Translations under genes and position numbers: made by a program
The notes under the pieces: generated by a model
Seen by the model: the letters and a program-made list of their open reading frames with translations, nothing else
What the model was told of the DNA's origin: nothing
Databases searched by the model: none
Shown: piece by piece, positions 38,623 to 50,468 of the stretch
Layout: each line of letters starts with the position of its first letter
How positions within the stretch are numbered: position 1 is the stretch's first letter
Source of the DNA: Paramacrobiotus metropolitanus
Lineage: Eukaryota > Tardigrada > Eutardigrada > Parachela > Macrobiotidae
Direction of reading: 5' to 3'
NCBI RefSeq assembly: GCF_019649055.1
Contig: NW_026570328.1
Coordinates: 62,001 to 126,000 of the forward strand
DNA length: 64,000 nt

Positions 38623-41525
38623 TTATAGACGCTTATTGGTTTTCTGCGAGGAAGAAGATAGCTTCGTTGTGACAGTGACTCCCGAAAGGGATTTTGTGAC
38701 CGGCGATTTATCATGCGAAAATCCAGTCGACGCGGTAGATTTTCCGGACAGAGTAGGTTTCAAACTGTTGATTCGCAGTATATATGTGCCGATCCTCTTG
38801 CGGCGATTAACGATCAGCTGAATCATGCTTTTTTTACAGGAAAACGCTAAAAATATGTACATCCCTTGCAGGCCATTCATAATGATGCTCACGTAGCGCA
38901 ATGGCGACACGGCGACCGCAAAGAAACCAGTTATCCAGGCAATACTCATAATCATTGCCAATTTCAGGTACAGTGTGAACTGAGTTTTTTTGCTGGAGGC
39001 AGTAGAAGATTTTGGCCCCAGATTGGTTAGTAAGGTTTTGTTTTTGTGATTCTTCCACAACGCCGTGCTAGTTGTGCCGTAAAAAATCACATTGCAGAAC
39101 ACGATGAGTACAACGGGTGCGCCGAAGAATATCCACAAACTCTTTCGACGGTTAATCCAACAAATATTCCGGCCGTAAATAGGACTGTAATCACTTTCCG
39201 GCAGGACTTGATCCAGCACAATGGCAGGAATCAGGGATATTAAGGGCACCAGCCAAGCAAACAGGCTGTAGCGGATGTAATTGGCATACGTTGTTGAGTT
39301 AATGGAAGGATTCTCCAGTGACAACACCGTCTTTGTAATGTCGAAGGCAATCACCGTTGACCAGGAAAAGGACGCCAGTGCCATGTAATGCAGAACTACG
39401 CCGATAACCGTGCAAGGAACGGAATTCAAGGAAAGAGCATACTGCACTAATGGCGCCAACAATAGCAGTAAATGCACGGTAAATATTGTGGCGCTTATAC
39501 TCAACATGTTTAAGTCCGGGACTAGTTTGGTTTTTCCGGCCAAAATGTACATTGCAAAATGGAGAATCAAACAAAATAACGACAAGGCAAAACAGACAAT
39601 AGAAAGGATAATCTCCGAATTTGAGAACGCAGCGACGTACGCGTCATACCTATAAAACAAACAAACCCTTTAATTTTAGGAATGTACAGTTAATATAATA
39701 TTTTGTACTGTTAATATTCATAATAGAACTATCTGAGCACTCGACTCGCTATGCGGTTTTAATAGTACACAGATATTAATTTTTAGTGTGCAAAATGCGC
39801 ACGCAGCATAAAAGTGAAAATATTAGTACACAATTACAAAGCGCAATAAGAAATGCGCAATGCATGCGCATTACTGTATGTCTTCCGTTTATTAAAATTA
39901 TCTTTATAAATCCTTTGTTAACCATTTCCGCACATTCACAAGACTACAAAACAAGTCCGCAGGTGGTTTCACCTGGATTCGGAATTTCATAAAGTATAAT
40001 CTTCTACAGATCTAATCTATATAGGCAGCTAATGGGTAATAATACCAGCCTAATTGTAAGGAGTACTACCTACTACTGTATGTAATTACAAAACTGATAT
40101 CAACCGAGACACAAAAAAAATGTTGTGCATATGCAGTTTTGCTTTTGTTTATCATACATTATGATTCGCTTATGAAAAAGTGATTGCCGATATTGAATAT
40201 ACCGATAACCCTATATAGTAAATCACTTACTCATCAGAAATGCAAACGGCGACAACGGAGTTGTTGAAAATTACATCCGTCAAATTGTAGGAGTGTCCTG
40301 ATGAATTTACATAGAGAGTGTTCCCGATAACGTGATACTCGTTGGGAAGGAACTCGATCCGTGGACAATAAACGGCATCCGCGGGAAACTTATTATTCTT
40401 GTCGCTGGGAAGTGTGATCGGTTGATTCGAAGACGGAAATACTGTGCCAGGATTCCCGTCAGTGGACGTTGACGGCGCTGTGGTCTTGAATTTGCACAAT
40501 CCATCTTCATAGACTTGCTGATTAGGACAGAAGATCTTACGGCAACGCTCTTGCCAAGGATCAAATACCCATCCTTCCGCACACTTCCGTTTGGCGCCCA
40601 CCACATTCCCATCGTCCAAATTCAGATCCAGCAGCATCGTCATGGAATAGCCCAGTGTTGGTATTTTGAAGACATCCGTGGCGATGAGATCGGTGCCGTT
40701 GACCGTAATCGGAGGAATATCAATCTCAACGTCAAGTAATAGCGGGGACATGCAGTTATTGAATTGTAGTGTTTTGATGTCCACGCCATTACAAGCAGCA
40801 CAAGTTGGGTTTTTGTAGACAGTTTCATTGTAAGTCACGGTCCGCATATACGACCGACACTGGGCTGCGGCAGTCGCGTTTGTCCCATCTGGACATGCAT
40901 CGACCGACGGCACACATTTTGTAATATTCGCCTTCGACGAAAAGCTGTAGGTCAACCGGCAGCTCTTTCGCACGAGAGGATCGGGATAATCCGGAGCAAA
41001 AAATGGCAGAGGATTGGTTACAGTTATGTTCAGTCCGCTCAAATCTTTACTGCACCTTAGGTCAATTTGACCAAACTGCAAATCCTTCATGTTTTCATCG
41101 TTACACAAAGCACACAAGATATTGCGATATGCCAGCCGACTGCGTTTGCTTAATGCCGGGATAACCGTGAAAAGGTCAGTGTCGCTAGCTGCACACTGCG
41201 TTCCATCGGAACAAAGGTCACGCACGTACATTCCTACATGGCTATTGGTGGAGAACGGTACGCTAATGCATGTAGCCGGAGTGGTGTTGACGACGGTTAC
41301 AATCGGCTGCAAGGGTGTATCACAACAATCCCCAAACAAAGCACATTTCTCGTCACAGAAGCAACGCCGACCATTCATGGCACGGTCCGTAAGATTGTCC
41401 AGGAGCTGCTCTTCTTCGCAGCTGGATTCAATGATCGAGCAGTGATAATCCAGCTGAGCGGATGAGAAGGAAACCCAAAATATGCAGCCATATGAAAACA
41501 ATAAATATAACGAAGGCTGGTCCAT
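38623..41525 (-). CDS. somatomedin-B-domain GPCR, Methuselah-like 7TM (class B/adhesion-type)
   Basis: Two exons, 41525-40231 and 39649-38623, joined through a split GAG codon with a 581-nt intron, give 773 residues. Residues 1-23 are a signal peptide. A somatomedin-B-like domain follows (about 29-68), with the signature RRCFCDEKCALFGDCC. The remaining ectodomain, to about residue 430, is Cys-rich with many NxS/T sites and repeated CALCN/CAACN motifs, and ends in a CPRIEF...YHVIGNTLYV segment as in Methuselah-like receptors. The second exon holds the 7TM region: SIVCFALSLFCLILH (TM1), LHYMALASFSWSTVIAFDI (TM3), CWINRRKSLWIFFGAPV (loop 2/TM5) and a Ser/Thr-rich tail. I see no GPS cleavage motif before TM1. 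The ligand cannot be predicted. Confidence 0.9.
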
Positions 41526-43445
41526 ATTTCTTATAAACGTAGCGGCAAATAATAAATGCGATTTTAGAAGACCACAAATTCGACCATTAATAACTATAAG
41601 GATTCGGATTAAGAGTTATGAATATGAGTTAAGCTTGAGTTAATAAAAGTAGCTTTTGGATGTAAAGTATGAAAACAACGATGCATAGTCAAGCCGAAAC
41701 ATAATGGCGATGTTGTAAAGTCGCTCCGGTAATTTCTAAGCATTAACCTTGCACTCAAAAAAGTGTCGATTAAGCTGACTCGGGACAGCTGTAGTCGGCA
41801 GATTAAGACAACGAAATGTGCCAAGTTCACTATTTATACTGCTTGTGATTCATATTGTGAGTACAGCGCTTATGGTTAGTTATCCCGTGTTTAAACAGTT
41901 TATCCTAGAGGAAACCCCGCCAGTAGACGCACTGTAGTGCGCCGTGGGAAGTACACAGCGGAAGAGAAACACGCATTAGTGTAACGCATCGTCTGTACGG
42001 TACTTGTACTTGCCATGATCATGTCGACAAAACACGTGTATACTATAATTATTAACGACTGGATTAGTATACTATTAAATAACTAAAGTTCTGGTGCGTA
42101 CCAAGTATACCACGTGCTGAATTCCCAACATCGTACCGAAAATCATCGTGCCCTTAGGCTGACGATTATTCAGTGTCGTCTAGGTCTTTTGGAGTGCTGC
42201 CAACAAAGAGTTTCGCGCCAGCCAAAATCAAAAGGCGAAACATGAAAAACCTGATAGGGTAATTTCATTTGTTATACAGTGTTTTTTTTTAATTTTTAGG
42301 TATACTCGTATGCAATATCTATATATCTATATTTTATCGGTATTACAAACGTTAAAGACTGTGGATACACATTTTATACAATACATATATAGTAAGCGTA
42401 TGACGATTATGGTAAACTGCAACACGGTTTCGTAGTGTGTAAGGTTTTAGCCGTATTACGGATACTTAAAGTGTACAGATATTTGACAACCTTGGATCTG
42501 CTTGTTTTACTGTAATAAATAACGCCAGCACGCACACGGGATGCGTGATTTATGATGTGGGATGCCAGAAATGCGCGGGCTGAATACACATTCTGAAATA
42601 GATTAGAAAATAAGTTGGTGGGAAAAGATTTATGTGTTCTGCGCAAATATTTCACTTTTTGTTTATGTAACAAACACGCATCCAAAATTATTCTAGACTA
42701 TGTGTAGTAGAGTATGTAACTGTATGTTGAATTGTTGACTATGTTGTACTGTACATGAAATGCACACGAGTAAGTATGTACGCTAACTATTCTATTGTAT
42801 TCTGTATTCTTACAATAGTTAAGGTACCTGACTACCTGTACTCGTATTTTAAAATATTTTTATTCATTTTTCGTTAAGGTATTTTTATTCAGCCTGCACT
42901 ATCTCCGCAAGCCGCGGCCCGCAACAGCTAAACTTCCATGTTCAAAAAATAGTGGATGGTGCCATTTTTACTAACAAAGACGTAGAAACACGTTTTAACT
43001 ATTTAGGTTAAAATAAGTTTAAGTTTAAGATAAAAATTAATAATCTTTAAAAGCAAATTCTGGTATGTAGTTTGGAAGCCATACCGATATGCACGACTTC
43101 CCTGTTCTGGACCTACCTGTCAGCTGTGTCAGCTTGTCCGTGTACAATACACTGTAGAAACTTCTCTATTGTTTGTGACTTCAAACTTTAAAATTCAGGG
43201 ACTGAATTTTTCATATTCTGCAGCTGGGCTTTCTGGTACTGGAAAATAGTGAAAATAGCGGCAGATTGGAGTGAAGATAAGTTTTATTTTGTCTACTGGA
43301 TCCGCGTCAATCGTTAAAATACCGTACCTGTTGATGGCCATCAGGATAGGAATGGATGTTGGATAATAAGAATTGTGTTTACCAAAATGGAACCGTCGAC
43401 TGTCGACGCTTTTGCATTGCTTTCTTAAAATGCTGCTGAAGCCTC
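41526..43445. other. 1.9 kb divergent intergenic region
   Basis: Separates the GPCR (minus) from the PHD-like gene (plus). A minus-strand 92-codon frame at 42685-42407 has no recognisable motif. TACTCGTA occurs at 42303 and 42839, with many other GTAC-containing strings at 42690-42850. The part after about 43080 is likely promoter and 5' UTR of the PHD-like gene. Confidence 0.45.
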
Positions 43446-45650
43446 ATGTCTCAAAGTCAGAAGCCCGATGTTCGACATAAACGCGGTAGCTGGAACAAAA
43501 ACGTCCCAAACGTAAATACTTGTTCAGTATGTGGCCAGAATCCAACTCGGAATTCATCTGGAACGTCGGACCTGATGGTGTACGTTGCTGCGTTCCATTC
43601 ATTCTGACTTCTGTTGTCTAGTTTACAGTGTACTCAGTGTAATGGCGTACTGTACTTAATTCAAAATCGTATCCCAAAGAGTGCAGTCGTAAGTAGGCAG
43701 ATGGACGATTCAGTAAGACAGTCTTCGTATGCGCGTAAAGCTTTTCGTAAAGTTGCTTACAGTTGTTTTGACAGAATTTTTTTACAGATTATGTGAAGGA
43801 CCTCTCTGTAAAGGTAAACCTGGGTCATACGCTAGAAGTGGCTGGGTGCATGCGCGCTGTATTAATCTCCATACAGTGCAAGAAATAAACCTGGCTCCTC
43901 CGCATTTTTGTCCGCTTTGTCGAGGTAAATATTTTTTATTTAAATCCGTCTTCTTGAATCTTTCTCTGTACAAATAAAGTAAAATGATTTGACTTTATGG
44001 AGCACTAATGACTAACAGTATATTAGAGTGTATCATGTATGGGCTTTGGATTGGAAGAAATTTATTTTATGTATTGAATTTAAAACAAGAAATATTTTGA
44101 AACTCTGTTTGGTTGCGAAACTTTGGATAATCCGATAATGTGATTCGATTACTTCTTCATTAGGAAAAGCGTTGCTTTTTTAAGTACGAGTAGTAAAGAT
44201 GCTGTGTGTGTGTGCTCTCATAATTTTTTATTTGCATGTGTAGACATTAAGGCACAAATCGCGCCACTGCCAAGCAGCGAGTTTCAGAGTTCATCAGTTC
44301 CAGCTGTGAAAAGCAGTCCTTCTGCTTCCCAGCCGTTTGGCGCGTCTTCTGCGGTATGCTGTCTTGGATAATGATGATCTCAATCTGTGAGTGCAAAAAT
44401 TAACTAAATCGGACTTTGTAGGATGGTGTCTGTTCGGTGGTTCATGTGCCAAAAGACACGATTTCAACACAGGCCGGAATTTCCGTATCCACTCAGGAGG
44501 TGATCGCAAGTGTTGGGGAATCCAGTGCAGATTATCAAAAAACCGATATTGTGACCTCAGGTGGTAAGTCAGCGATGCTTGGTGGCAAGGGGCCGATGAA
44601 CAATATAATTATGATGATGAATAGTTTTGTTACGTGTTCCAGCGGAAAGCGTTAAAATGGATCCGGCAAATCGCTCACAAACGACTCGGCCACCATCTGT
44701 TGATCCTTCTCTGTACAGTCGGCGGTTATCGCGAGAGGACGTTGAGAAAGTCATTGGGTTTATCTCATCGGATAGTAGCGACGAAGAAGACGATCACGAT
44801 GATACCGTTAAAAAAGCGCGTATGGATTCGGATTCACCGATGGAAAAGACTGAGGATTGTACTGTCAAAGAGAAAGTGGCGGATCCGAATGAGGAACGAT
44901 TGGTCAGTTTCCCGTCCCCTAAAATTTCTGGGGAGATGAAGGTTGAGGAGCCATGTTCATCCACAGCTAGCTCGGCACCTCATACAAAGTTCGTGCGAGC
45001 AAGAGGCAAATTGGCTTCCCACTCTAGGCAGCTGAAAAGAGCCGTTTCCCGAGAGAGTTCGGTCAATGGTACTGGTGGACCTGAAATATCCTCCATGGAT
45101 TCTGGTGAATGCAGCACGGCCGGTAAATCAGGTTCGTATTGCATTTCCCACGCATGGAAATAGTTTTGTTAGCGTACGACGATGGAAATATTTACAGACA
45201 TGGATGATAGTGTTTTCTTGGAAGAAGTTGCTGTTCCGACTCGTCCATCGTCCAGCCCTGCTTCCAGCGGGGAAGTGCGTGTTGTCGCGTCGGAAATGGT
45301 ATTTGTGGATAATGTCGCTGTCGCCCTTGTGTCTCTTCAGGAAACAACCGCTGAATGTGTTGTTGAGGACTCGGTTACGTTTGAAAGTATAATGGCCAAT
45401 CCAGATTCGGCGGACGATGTTCGGAAGTTTCTGGAGCAGTGCCCGGAGCGTGAGTGTCTTTGCGGCTTTTAATGTTGCCCTGGTATAGCTTTCGAAGATA
45501 CTTGGTCATTTCATAGTAAGCATCAGTGATTTGGAAACCAACATCAACCATAACAAACAGTTGAAACAGCAGGTCGAAATCGCACGCAAAAGTCTGCTCT
45601 TGGACGATCCACAAGCGCCGAACGACCGTCAGGATGGCTCAGTTGGGTGA
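43446..45650 (+). CDS. PHD-finger-like zinc protein, probable nuclear/chromatin factor
   Basis: Unnamed. Exons 43446-43579, 43788-43924, 44244-44353, 44422-44563, 44643-45131, 45198-45449 and 45517-45650 keep phase and give 465 residues. The N terminus is basic, then a Cys/His array: TCSVCG, VLCEGPLC, GWVHARC and FCPLC, in the order C2-C2-HC-C2 expected of a PHD finger, but with an unusually long gap (14 residues) between the second Cys pair and the His. The rest is Ser-rich and disordered, with a conserved-looking LYSRRLSREDVEKVIGFI helix, an acidic run (DSSDEEDDHDD), and a Leu-rich C terminus (FLEQCPELSISDLETNINHN) that may be a short coiled coil. An extra frame at 43622-43688 containing QCTQCNG has usable splice sites but breaks the frame into the next exon; it may be an alternative exon. 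Role inferred only from the zinc finger. Confidence 0.68.
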
Positions 45651-46732
45651 CTGAAATGATTGTGATTTTGGCTAAACTGGCTCCTACCTCCAGGACAGTA
45701 GCACCTTTAGTTGATTTCATCATTTGTTGCAGTATTTGAGACGAATCTGTATTTGTTGATATCTCCTTGGCCTTGTCAAATGCTCCAAATTTGGTAATGA
45801 TGATCTCGAAAATTGTACAGAGCTTTAGTTTTGATACTTTTGTTGTTGTTTGTTAGCACGTATTTACTTTTGGTTGAATGATTGATTTATGAGCTGATTG
45901 ATTGTTATGGTTGGAGATGCTTGTGAATTGTGATGGCAAAAATTCATGGTGTCAGCAAAACGGCTTCTGTGTGTTTCTAGTAACATCTGGGAATTTGGGC
46001 ATATTTTTATCCAGTATCACTTAAAATTTTCCGAAAAGCTACCAAGACAAGTTAGTTGTCTACTGCCTGCGACCGTTCAGAATCTTCGCCGGTCGAAAAT
46101 TCTCGAAAGGGACGAGTGCCGGTGCACCCCTTCCCGTTCCCTTTATGGCGGGCTTGTACCAGACTGAAACGTGTTTTATTATTGCATCCAAACAGGAATC
46201 TTCCGTAGAACTTATTAAAAGTACAGTACTGATACGGTGATACCGTAGCTTTGTTCTGATTGTTAAGCAGTCTCAAAGGCATACCGCCCTGAGGTGTTTC
46301 CTATGTTAACTAACAGTCTAACAGCCAACACTAACAGGCACTGGCAGTCTACGATGCCTACTGGCACTCTGGCAGTACCATAGAAAAAATTAGAAAAAAT
46401 TTTTAGAATTTTTTCGGGATCTTTTGATTCAACTTATTTTTAGAAGATTAAACAGTTTCTCAGAGTTTGTAATCTAACCTGGTAAGCCGAGAGAACGCAC
46501 GGTGGGGTGGACCGGTTATTCTGTTTCGACTTCCTATCTATGGTGGTTGAGGGGACTCACATGAGCCTCACTCAGTGTTTTCGGAGCTGCCGTCGACTCG
46601 TCGCAGACGATCATCTGGTCCTGGTGGCTAGCAGTGGGTTCCCTCGTCCACCGATGCGAGTTAGTAGGCTTTGCATGACGAGTGTCCACGCATTTTTGTA
46701 CTAGCCCTCGCTTTAGGAGGTGATAGCTGGCC
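45651..46732. other. intergenic, upstream of PRPF38A
   Basis: About 1.1 kb. A plus-strand frame at 46507-46704 has no recognisable motif. A short stretch near 46325-46380 repeats ACTGGCAGT/ACTCTGGCAG-type words. No gene supported. Confidence 0.4.
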
Positions 46733-47749
46733 ATGGCAAACAAGACAGCCAAAGAAGCGGTGTCAATTCGTGGAACTGATCCGCAGAAACTGATCGATCA
46801 CATTATCCGTACGCGAATCTATGATTCAGTTTACTGGAAGGAGGAATGCTTTGCCTTAACTGCGGAGTTAATTGTGGACAAGGCTATGGCGCTGCAATAC
46901 ATCGGTGGTATGTATTCGGGAAACGCCAAGCCAACACCGTTCCTTTGCCTGGTCCTAAAACTGCTGCAAATCCAGCCCGAAAAGGAAATCATCCATGAAT
47001 TCATACAGAATGAGGAATTCAAGTATGTGCGCGCCCTGGGAGTATTTTACTGGAGACTTGTGGGAGTTTCGAAGGAAGTCTACGAAGAACTGGAACCGAT
47101 TTACAAAGACTACAGAAAACTGTTATACATGGTAAGTATATATCTAATAATCAGTTGTACGATGTCGGTCTCTTATTTTTGTTATCTTTGTAAGAATTAA
47201 GTTTTCCCTATTATTTTGTAGGACAAAATGGGGAAGTTCGAGGTTGTACATATGGACGAACTAATTGATAATCTCTTGCACATGGAGCGCTATTGCGACG
47301 TAATCCTTCCCGTAATGCAGAAGCGCATCGTGTTGGAAGAGAACAACTTAATAGAACCGCGGGCCAGCGCTCTGGACGATGAGCTGCACGGGCTGCAGGC
47401 ACAGCGGGAGCAGCGCTTCGATGATCTGGAGCGGCCGCCCATTCCCAAAAAGCCTCCCATCGTCGGACCCCTGCCGTTACGCGCTCGCTCATCGTCCTCC
47501 TCTTCCAGTTCGTCCAGCTCTTCTTCCAGTTCTAGTGAAGACGACAAACGCCGGAAAAAACCAACAGTAACCGTTCGGCGGCGCAGCCGAAGTCGATCGC
47601 CACTACCACGCCGGCGCGAGTCGCCCGGACGCGGACGCGACCGACAGGGTCACGAACGGCGACGTTCCAGGTCGCATTCCAGGGACAGATATCGTCGAGA
47701 CGGACGGGACAACAGAAAGCGTAGTCCTGATAGGCGAAATAAATACTGA
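46733..47749 (+). CDS. PRPF38A: PRPF38A, pre-mRNA splicing factor of the spliceosomal B complex
   Basis: Component of the activating spliceosome (PRP38 family). Exons 46733-47131 and 47222-47749 are separated by a 90-nt intron with GTAAGT and TTGTAG ends; 308 residues. The ATG lies in a good Kozak context (GGCCATGG). The PRP38 domain covers about residues 10-180, with IIRTRIYDSVYWKEECF, LTAELIVDKAM, KPTPFLCLVLKLLQIQPEK, FKYVRALGVFYWRL, LEPIYKDYRKL, VVHMDELID and LPVMQKRIVLEE. A run of 16 serines, encoded by mixed TCN and AGY codons, then an Arg/Ser-rich tail (RRRSRSRSPLPRRRESPGR) follow. The RS tail distinguishes it from PRPF38B mainly by order and length. Confidence 0.97.
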
Positions 47750-48862
47750 ATTGTTTTCACTAGGTTTTCTGGACGTTCATATTTCTTTTCTCACATTTGC
47801 ACGAATGCTTTAGATGTAAACGCGCTTGTCATGCATCTGTTGTTCTTTGTTACTCTTATACGTTGTATCTATACTACTCTAGTTTGACTTTATGTAATTA
47901 GTAGATTCGCGAATAACTATGTAATAACTACTACTATGTAATTAGTAGATTCACGAATAACAAGAGTACAGTAATAATTTTGGTTTCTACTTTCTTGCAA
48001 TTTTATTGCATTGCAGAATTGTGTACTTACGATTATTACTTGTACTTACGAATAAATCCTCATCCGGCCATCAGGAGACAGCTGCCTGTACTGCGGAATA
48101 GGCTGAATATTGTTTCACGAGTAGCTTGTAGCCTTGTAGCACACAGTCCAGTACTGTATGAGTTTAATTATTATTATTTTTATCTCCAGTTTCTGCAATG
48201 AGCAGAAACAAAACAAAAGCTTTTAGTTCTCCTTCTGTATGTTAATTTTTCGTGTTCACTGGAATCTCTGCGCCGAAATCTATTGATAAAGCGGTAATGT
48301 GGTTGAATAGCACGTCAAACTGAGTTATGAATCTGGAGAGGATTGGGACCTGAATACTTATCGAGGAGCTCTACCCGTACTGGAAGTATTTTCACTGCTC
48401 TTGGGTTGGGCAACTTGGGTAAGCATTTATTTCATTTATGTTCCTTTCTAGTTTTTTCACTAATAGTAGGGTATTTATTGTTCTAAGGGCTTTATTTGGT
48501 AAATTTACCGTAAAAACCTTGCAGAAACGTACCAGCTCTAGTCGTCTGTAAGTGCAATAATTAAATACGCGCTGCTACGGCTGCGGTGCACCACGGGTTA
48601 GTGGTTTAATAGCCCGTCCTTTTTGCTTCGTGATACTACAAGTACAGAGTACGGTAAATTGCTGCAGTGTCGTCCGTGTTGATGTGTTAAATGTGAGTTA
48701 TCTTTTTTGAAATCCTATTTGTTTGCGTGCGATAGGCTGATAGTGTTGTAGCGCTAACCTTGTTCAAGTTTGTGGAAAAATTCTGACATCGCTGTGGGTT
48801 GTTCCATAACTGGGAGGTTGCGAGTAGTCTCGAAACTGTATTGTGACGCTCTGAAGACGGAG
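47750..48862. other. intergenic / 5' region of the APH-like kinase
   Basis: About 1.1 kb. A duplicated word GTAATTAGTAGATTC(G/A)CGAATAA occurs near 47896-47918 and 47939-47961. The frame of the next gene stays open upstream to 48770, but without an ATG. No other gene seen. Confidence 0.45.
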
Positions 48863-50056
48863 ATGAATATACGAAATCCCTGCGCGGACTTTGACGATCA
48901 GTTTGAAGAAGACGCTCTGCAACGCAATGGACCTAAACAGGGCATCACCATCTCACTGGAGCAGATATGCGATCTTTTTGCCCGACATCTCCATGTGAGC
49001 GTTAAGCACATCCAATACATCCGACGAGGCTACAACAATCGCGTCTTCTCCATCTCCGCTGATAATGGTAAAGAGTACATTCTCAAAGTGTGTGGGCGTT
49101 ACTGGCAGCGCACCAAAACCGATACGGAGGTGGTAGGCTTAATTTTAGCTAAAACCTTCACGCACATTCCCGTGCCAGATGTTCTGGCTTGGAATTCCGA
49201 CAAGACAGAAGTCGGCGCGGAGTACATCATCATGAGCAAAGTGGACGGTGTGCCGCTGGATTCCATGTGGTTATTATTGTCATCGGCCCAAAAGGAGGAT
49301 GTTGTTCGACAGTTGGCGGACGTCATCGTGCAAATGAAAACGTCGCCTTCGATAAAAAATTTTCTGCACGGAAAAGGCAATTGTATTGGGAATTTTCAGA
49401 TTGACGATCCGAGTGATGTGCTTGCATCTTGTCATATTGTGCCGCTTCACGAATCCGGTATTGGACCGTTTTGCTCGTTTGTGGATTATTATGTGCAAAC
49501 TCTATCGAAAAACATTCAAACGGTGAAGGCTGACGTGCAGGGTATTTTCACAAGTCAACAACAATTTCTTCCCAGACTGGAGAATTTTTTAAAGGCTACA
49601 GCAAACTCCGAATTTGTTGTTGCGGACACTTCGTCACATGATTTCCTGTTCTTTCATGGAGATTTTACCATGGCTAATGTCATTGTATCTGCTCCAAACG
49701 AGACCAATAATTCAATCGTCATCAACGGGATCTTGGACTGGGAGTGGTGCGGGCCGCATTTACCGGAGGAGGAGTTTGGCAATTGTGATTTTTTGAAAAT
49801 GGAAGAGACGATGGACGACCAAGCAGTAAACGAAAAGCTTCGGAATGTTTTCTTCAGCGTTCTTGGCAAGTCGGGCCTGGTTGCTCCTGAAAACCTTCCC
49901 TACATAGAACAGCGCAGAGCGCTGAATGCATTAAAGGACAGCGTTGCTCCTTGGTATCTTACGGATGTTGCCGACAAAGAAAGTGGTCAAGTGAAAGAGT
50001 GGATAGCAGAAGCGGTAAAAAGTATTGATACTGGGCTGCAAAAATTGGGATTTTAA
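48863..50056 (+). CDS. aminoglycoside-phosphotransferase/choline-kinase-fold protein, intronless
   Basis: 397 residues in one exon. It belongs to the APH (protein-kinase-like) superfamily, which phosphorylates small hydroxylated molecules; the substrate is unknown. Visible motifs: RRGYNNRVFSI as the nucleotide loop, EYILKVCG with the ATP lysine, TEVVGLILAKTFTHIPVPDV, EVGAEYIIMSKVDGVPLD, the catalytic loop FHGDFTMAN (His265, Asp267, Asn272) and the metal-binding ILDWEW (Asp292). The TEV...IPVP...GAEYI(L/I)M...G.PLD pattern is characteristic of APH-type proteins abundant in fungi and bacteria. The start is the first ATG (48863); the frame is open for 31 codons upstream, so a longer product is possible if a non-ATG start or a spliced exon is used. 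Neighbours are intron-rich animal genes. There is no sign that it confers drug resistance. Confidence 0.88.
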   Translation: MNIRNPCADFDDQFEEDALQRNGPKQGITISLEQICDLFARHLHVSVKHIQYIRRGYNNRVFSISADNGKEYILKVCGRYWQRTKTDTEVVGLILAKTFTHIPVPDVLAWNSDKTEVGAEYIIMSKVDGVPLDSMWLLLSSAQKEDVVRQLADVIVQMKTSPSIKNFLHGKGNCIGNFQIDDPSDVLASCHIVPLHESGIGPFCSFVDYYVQTLSKNIQTVKADVQGIFTSQQQFLPRLENFLKATANSEFVVADTSSHDFLFFHGDFTMANVIVSAPNETNNSIVINGILDWEWCGPHLPEEEFGNCDFLKMEETMDDQAVNEKLRNVFFSVLGKSGLVAPENLPYIEQRRALNALKDSVAPWYLTDVADKESGQVKEWIAEAVKSIDTGLQKLGF

Positions 50057-50468
50057 TTGCATTTCCCTTTGAAAATGTTTATAGATTTTTCTGCATAGCA
50101 CGGCTTTGCAGTTATGCATTTATCGGTCTATGCATGTGATTTTGTAATACAGTAATAAGAAACTTTTGGTGTTTGTACTTCGTAGAATTTAGTTTTCATT
50201 GACTGTACTAGGTGGTGCATTGGCTGAAACAGATTAAAGGCACTTGCTGTCAGTGGAGTTTTATATTTCATTTACAGTCAGTTGATAGCTCATGGCTGTT
50301 GCTGTTTATTCCCGCCTTTGTAATGCGAACTACATGACTGCATTTACATTTTGTCGATGTGGATGACTGTGTGTAAACTGCTTAGCGCTTACGATAAAAA
50401 AGACATCTGCGTTGCCTCATTCTAATGTCAGTAAATATTAAGTTTTTATTTGCAGGTGGTGAGCTACC
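50057..50468. other. short intergenic region; 3' end of a MED1 5'-UTR intron
   Basis: 412 nt. A strong acceptor (TTTTTATTTGCAG, ending 50455) precedes the MED1 ATG, so MED1 probably has a spliced 5' UTR whose first exon lies in or before this gap. No other feature seen. Confidence 0.45.

Noticed and set aside
42407-42685. 92-codon minus-strand frame in the 41526-43445 gap
   Set aside because: Basic, low-complexity translation without motif; nothing around it supports a gene.
43622-43688. 67-nt frame with a Cys pair in the PHD-like gene
   Set aside because: Left out of the main model because joining it breaks the frame into the next exon; kept only as a possible alternative exon.
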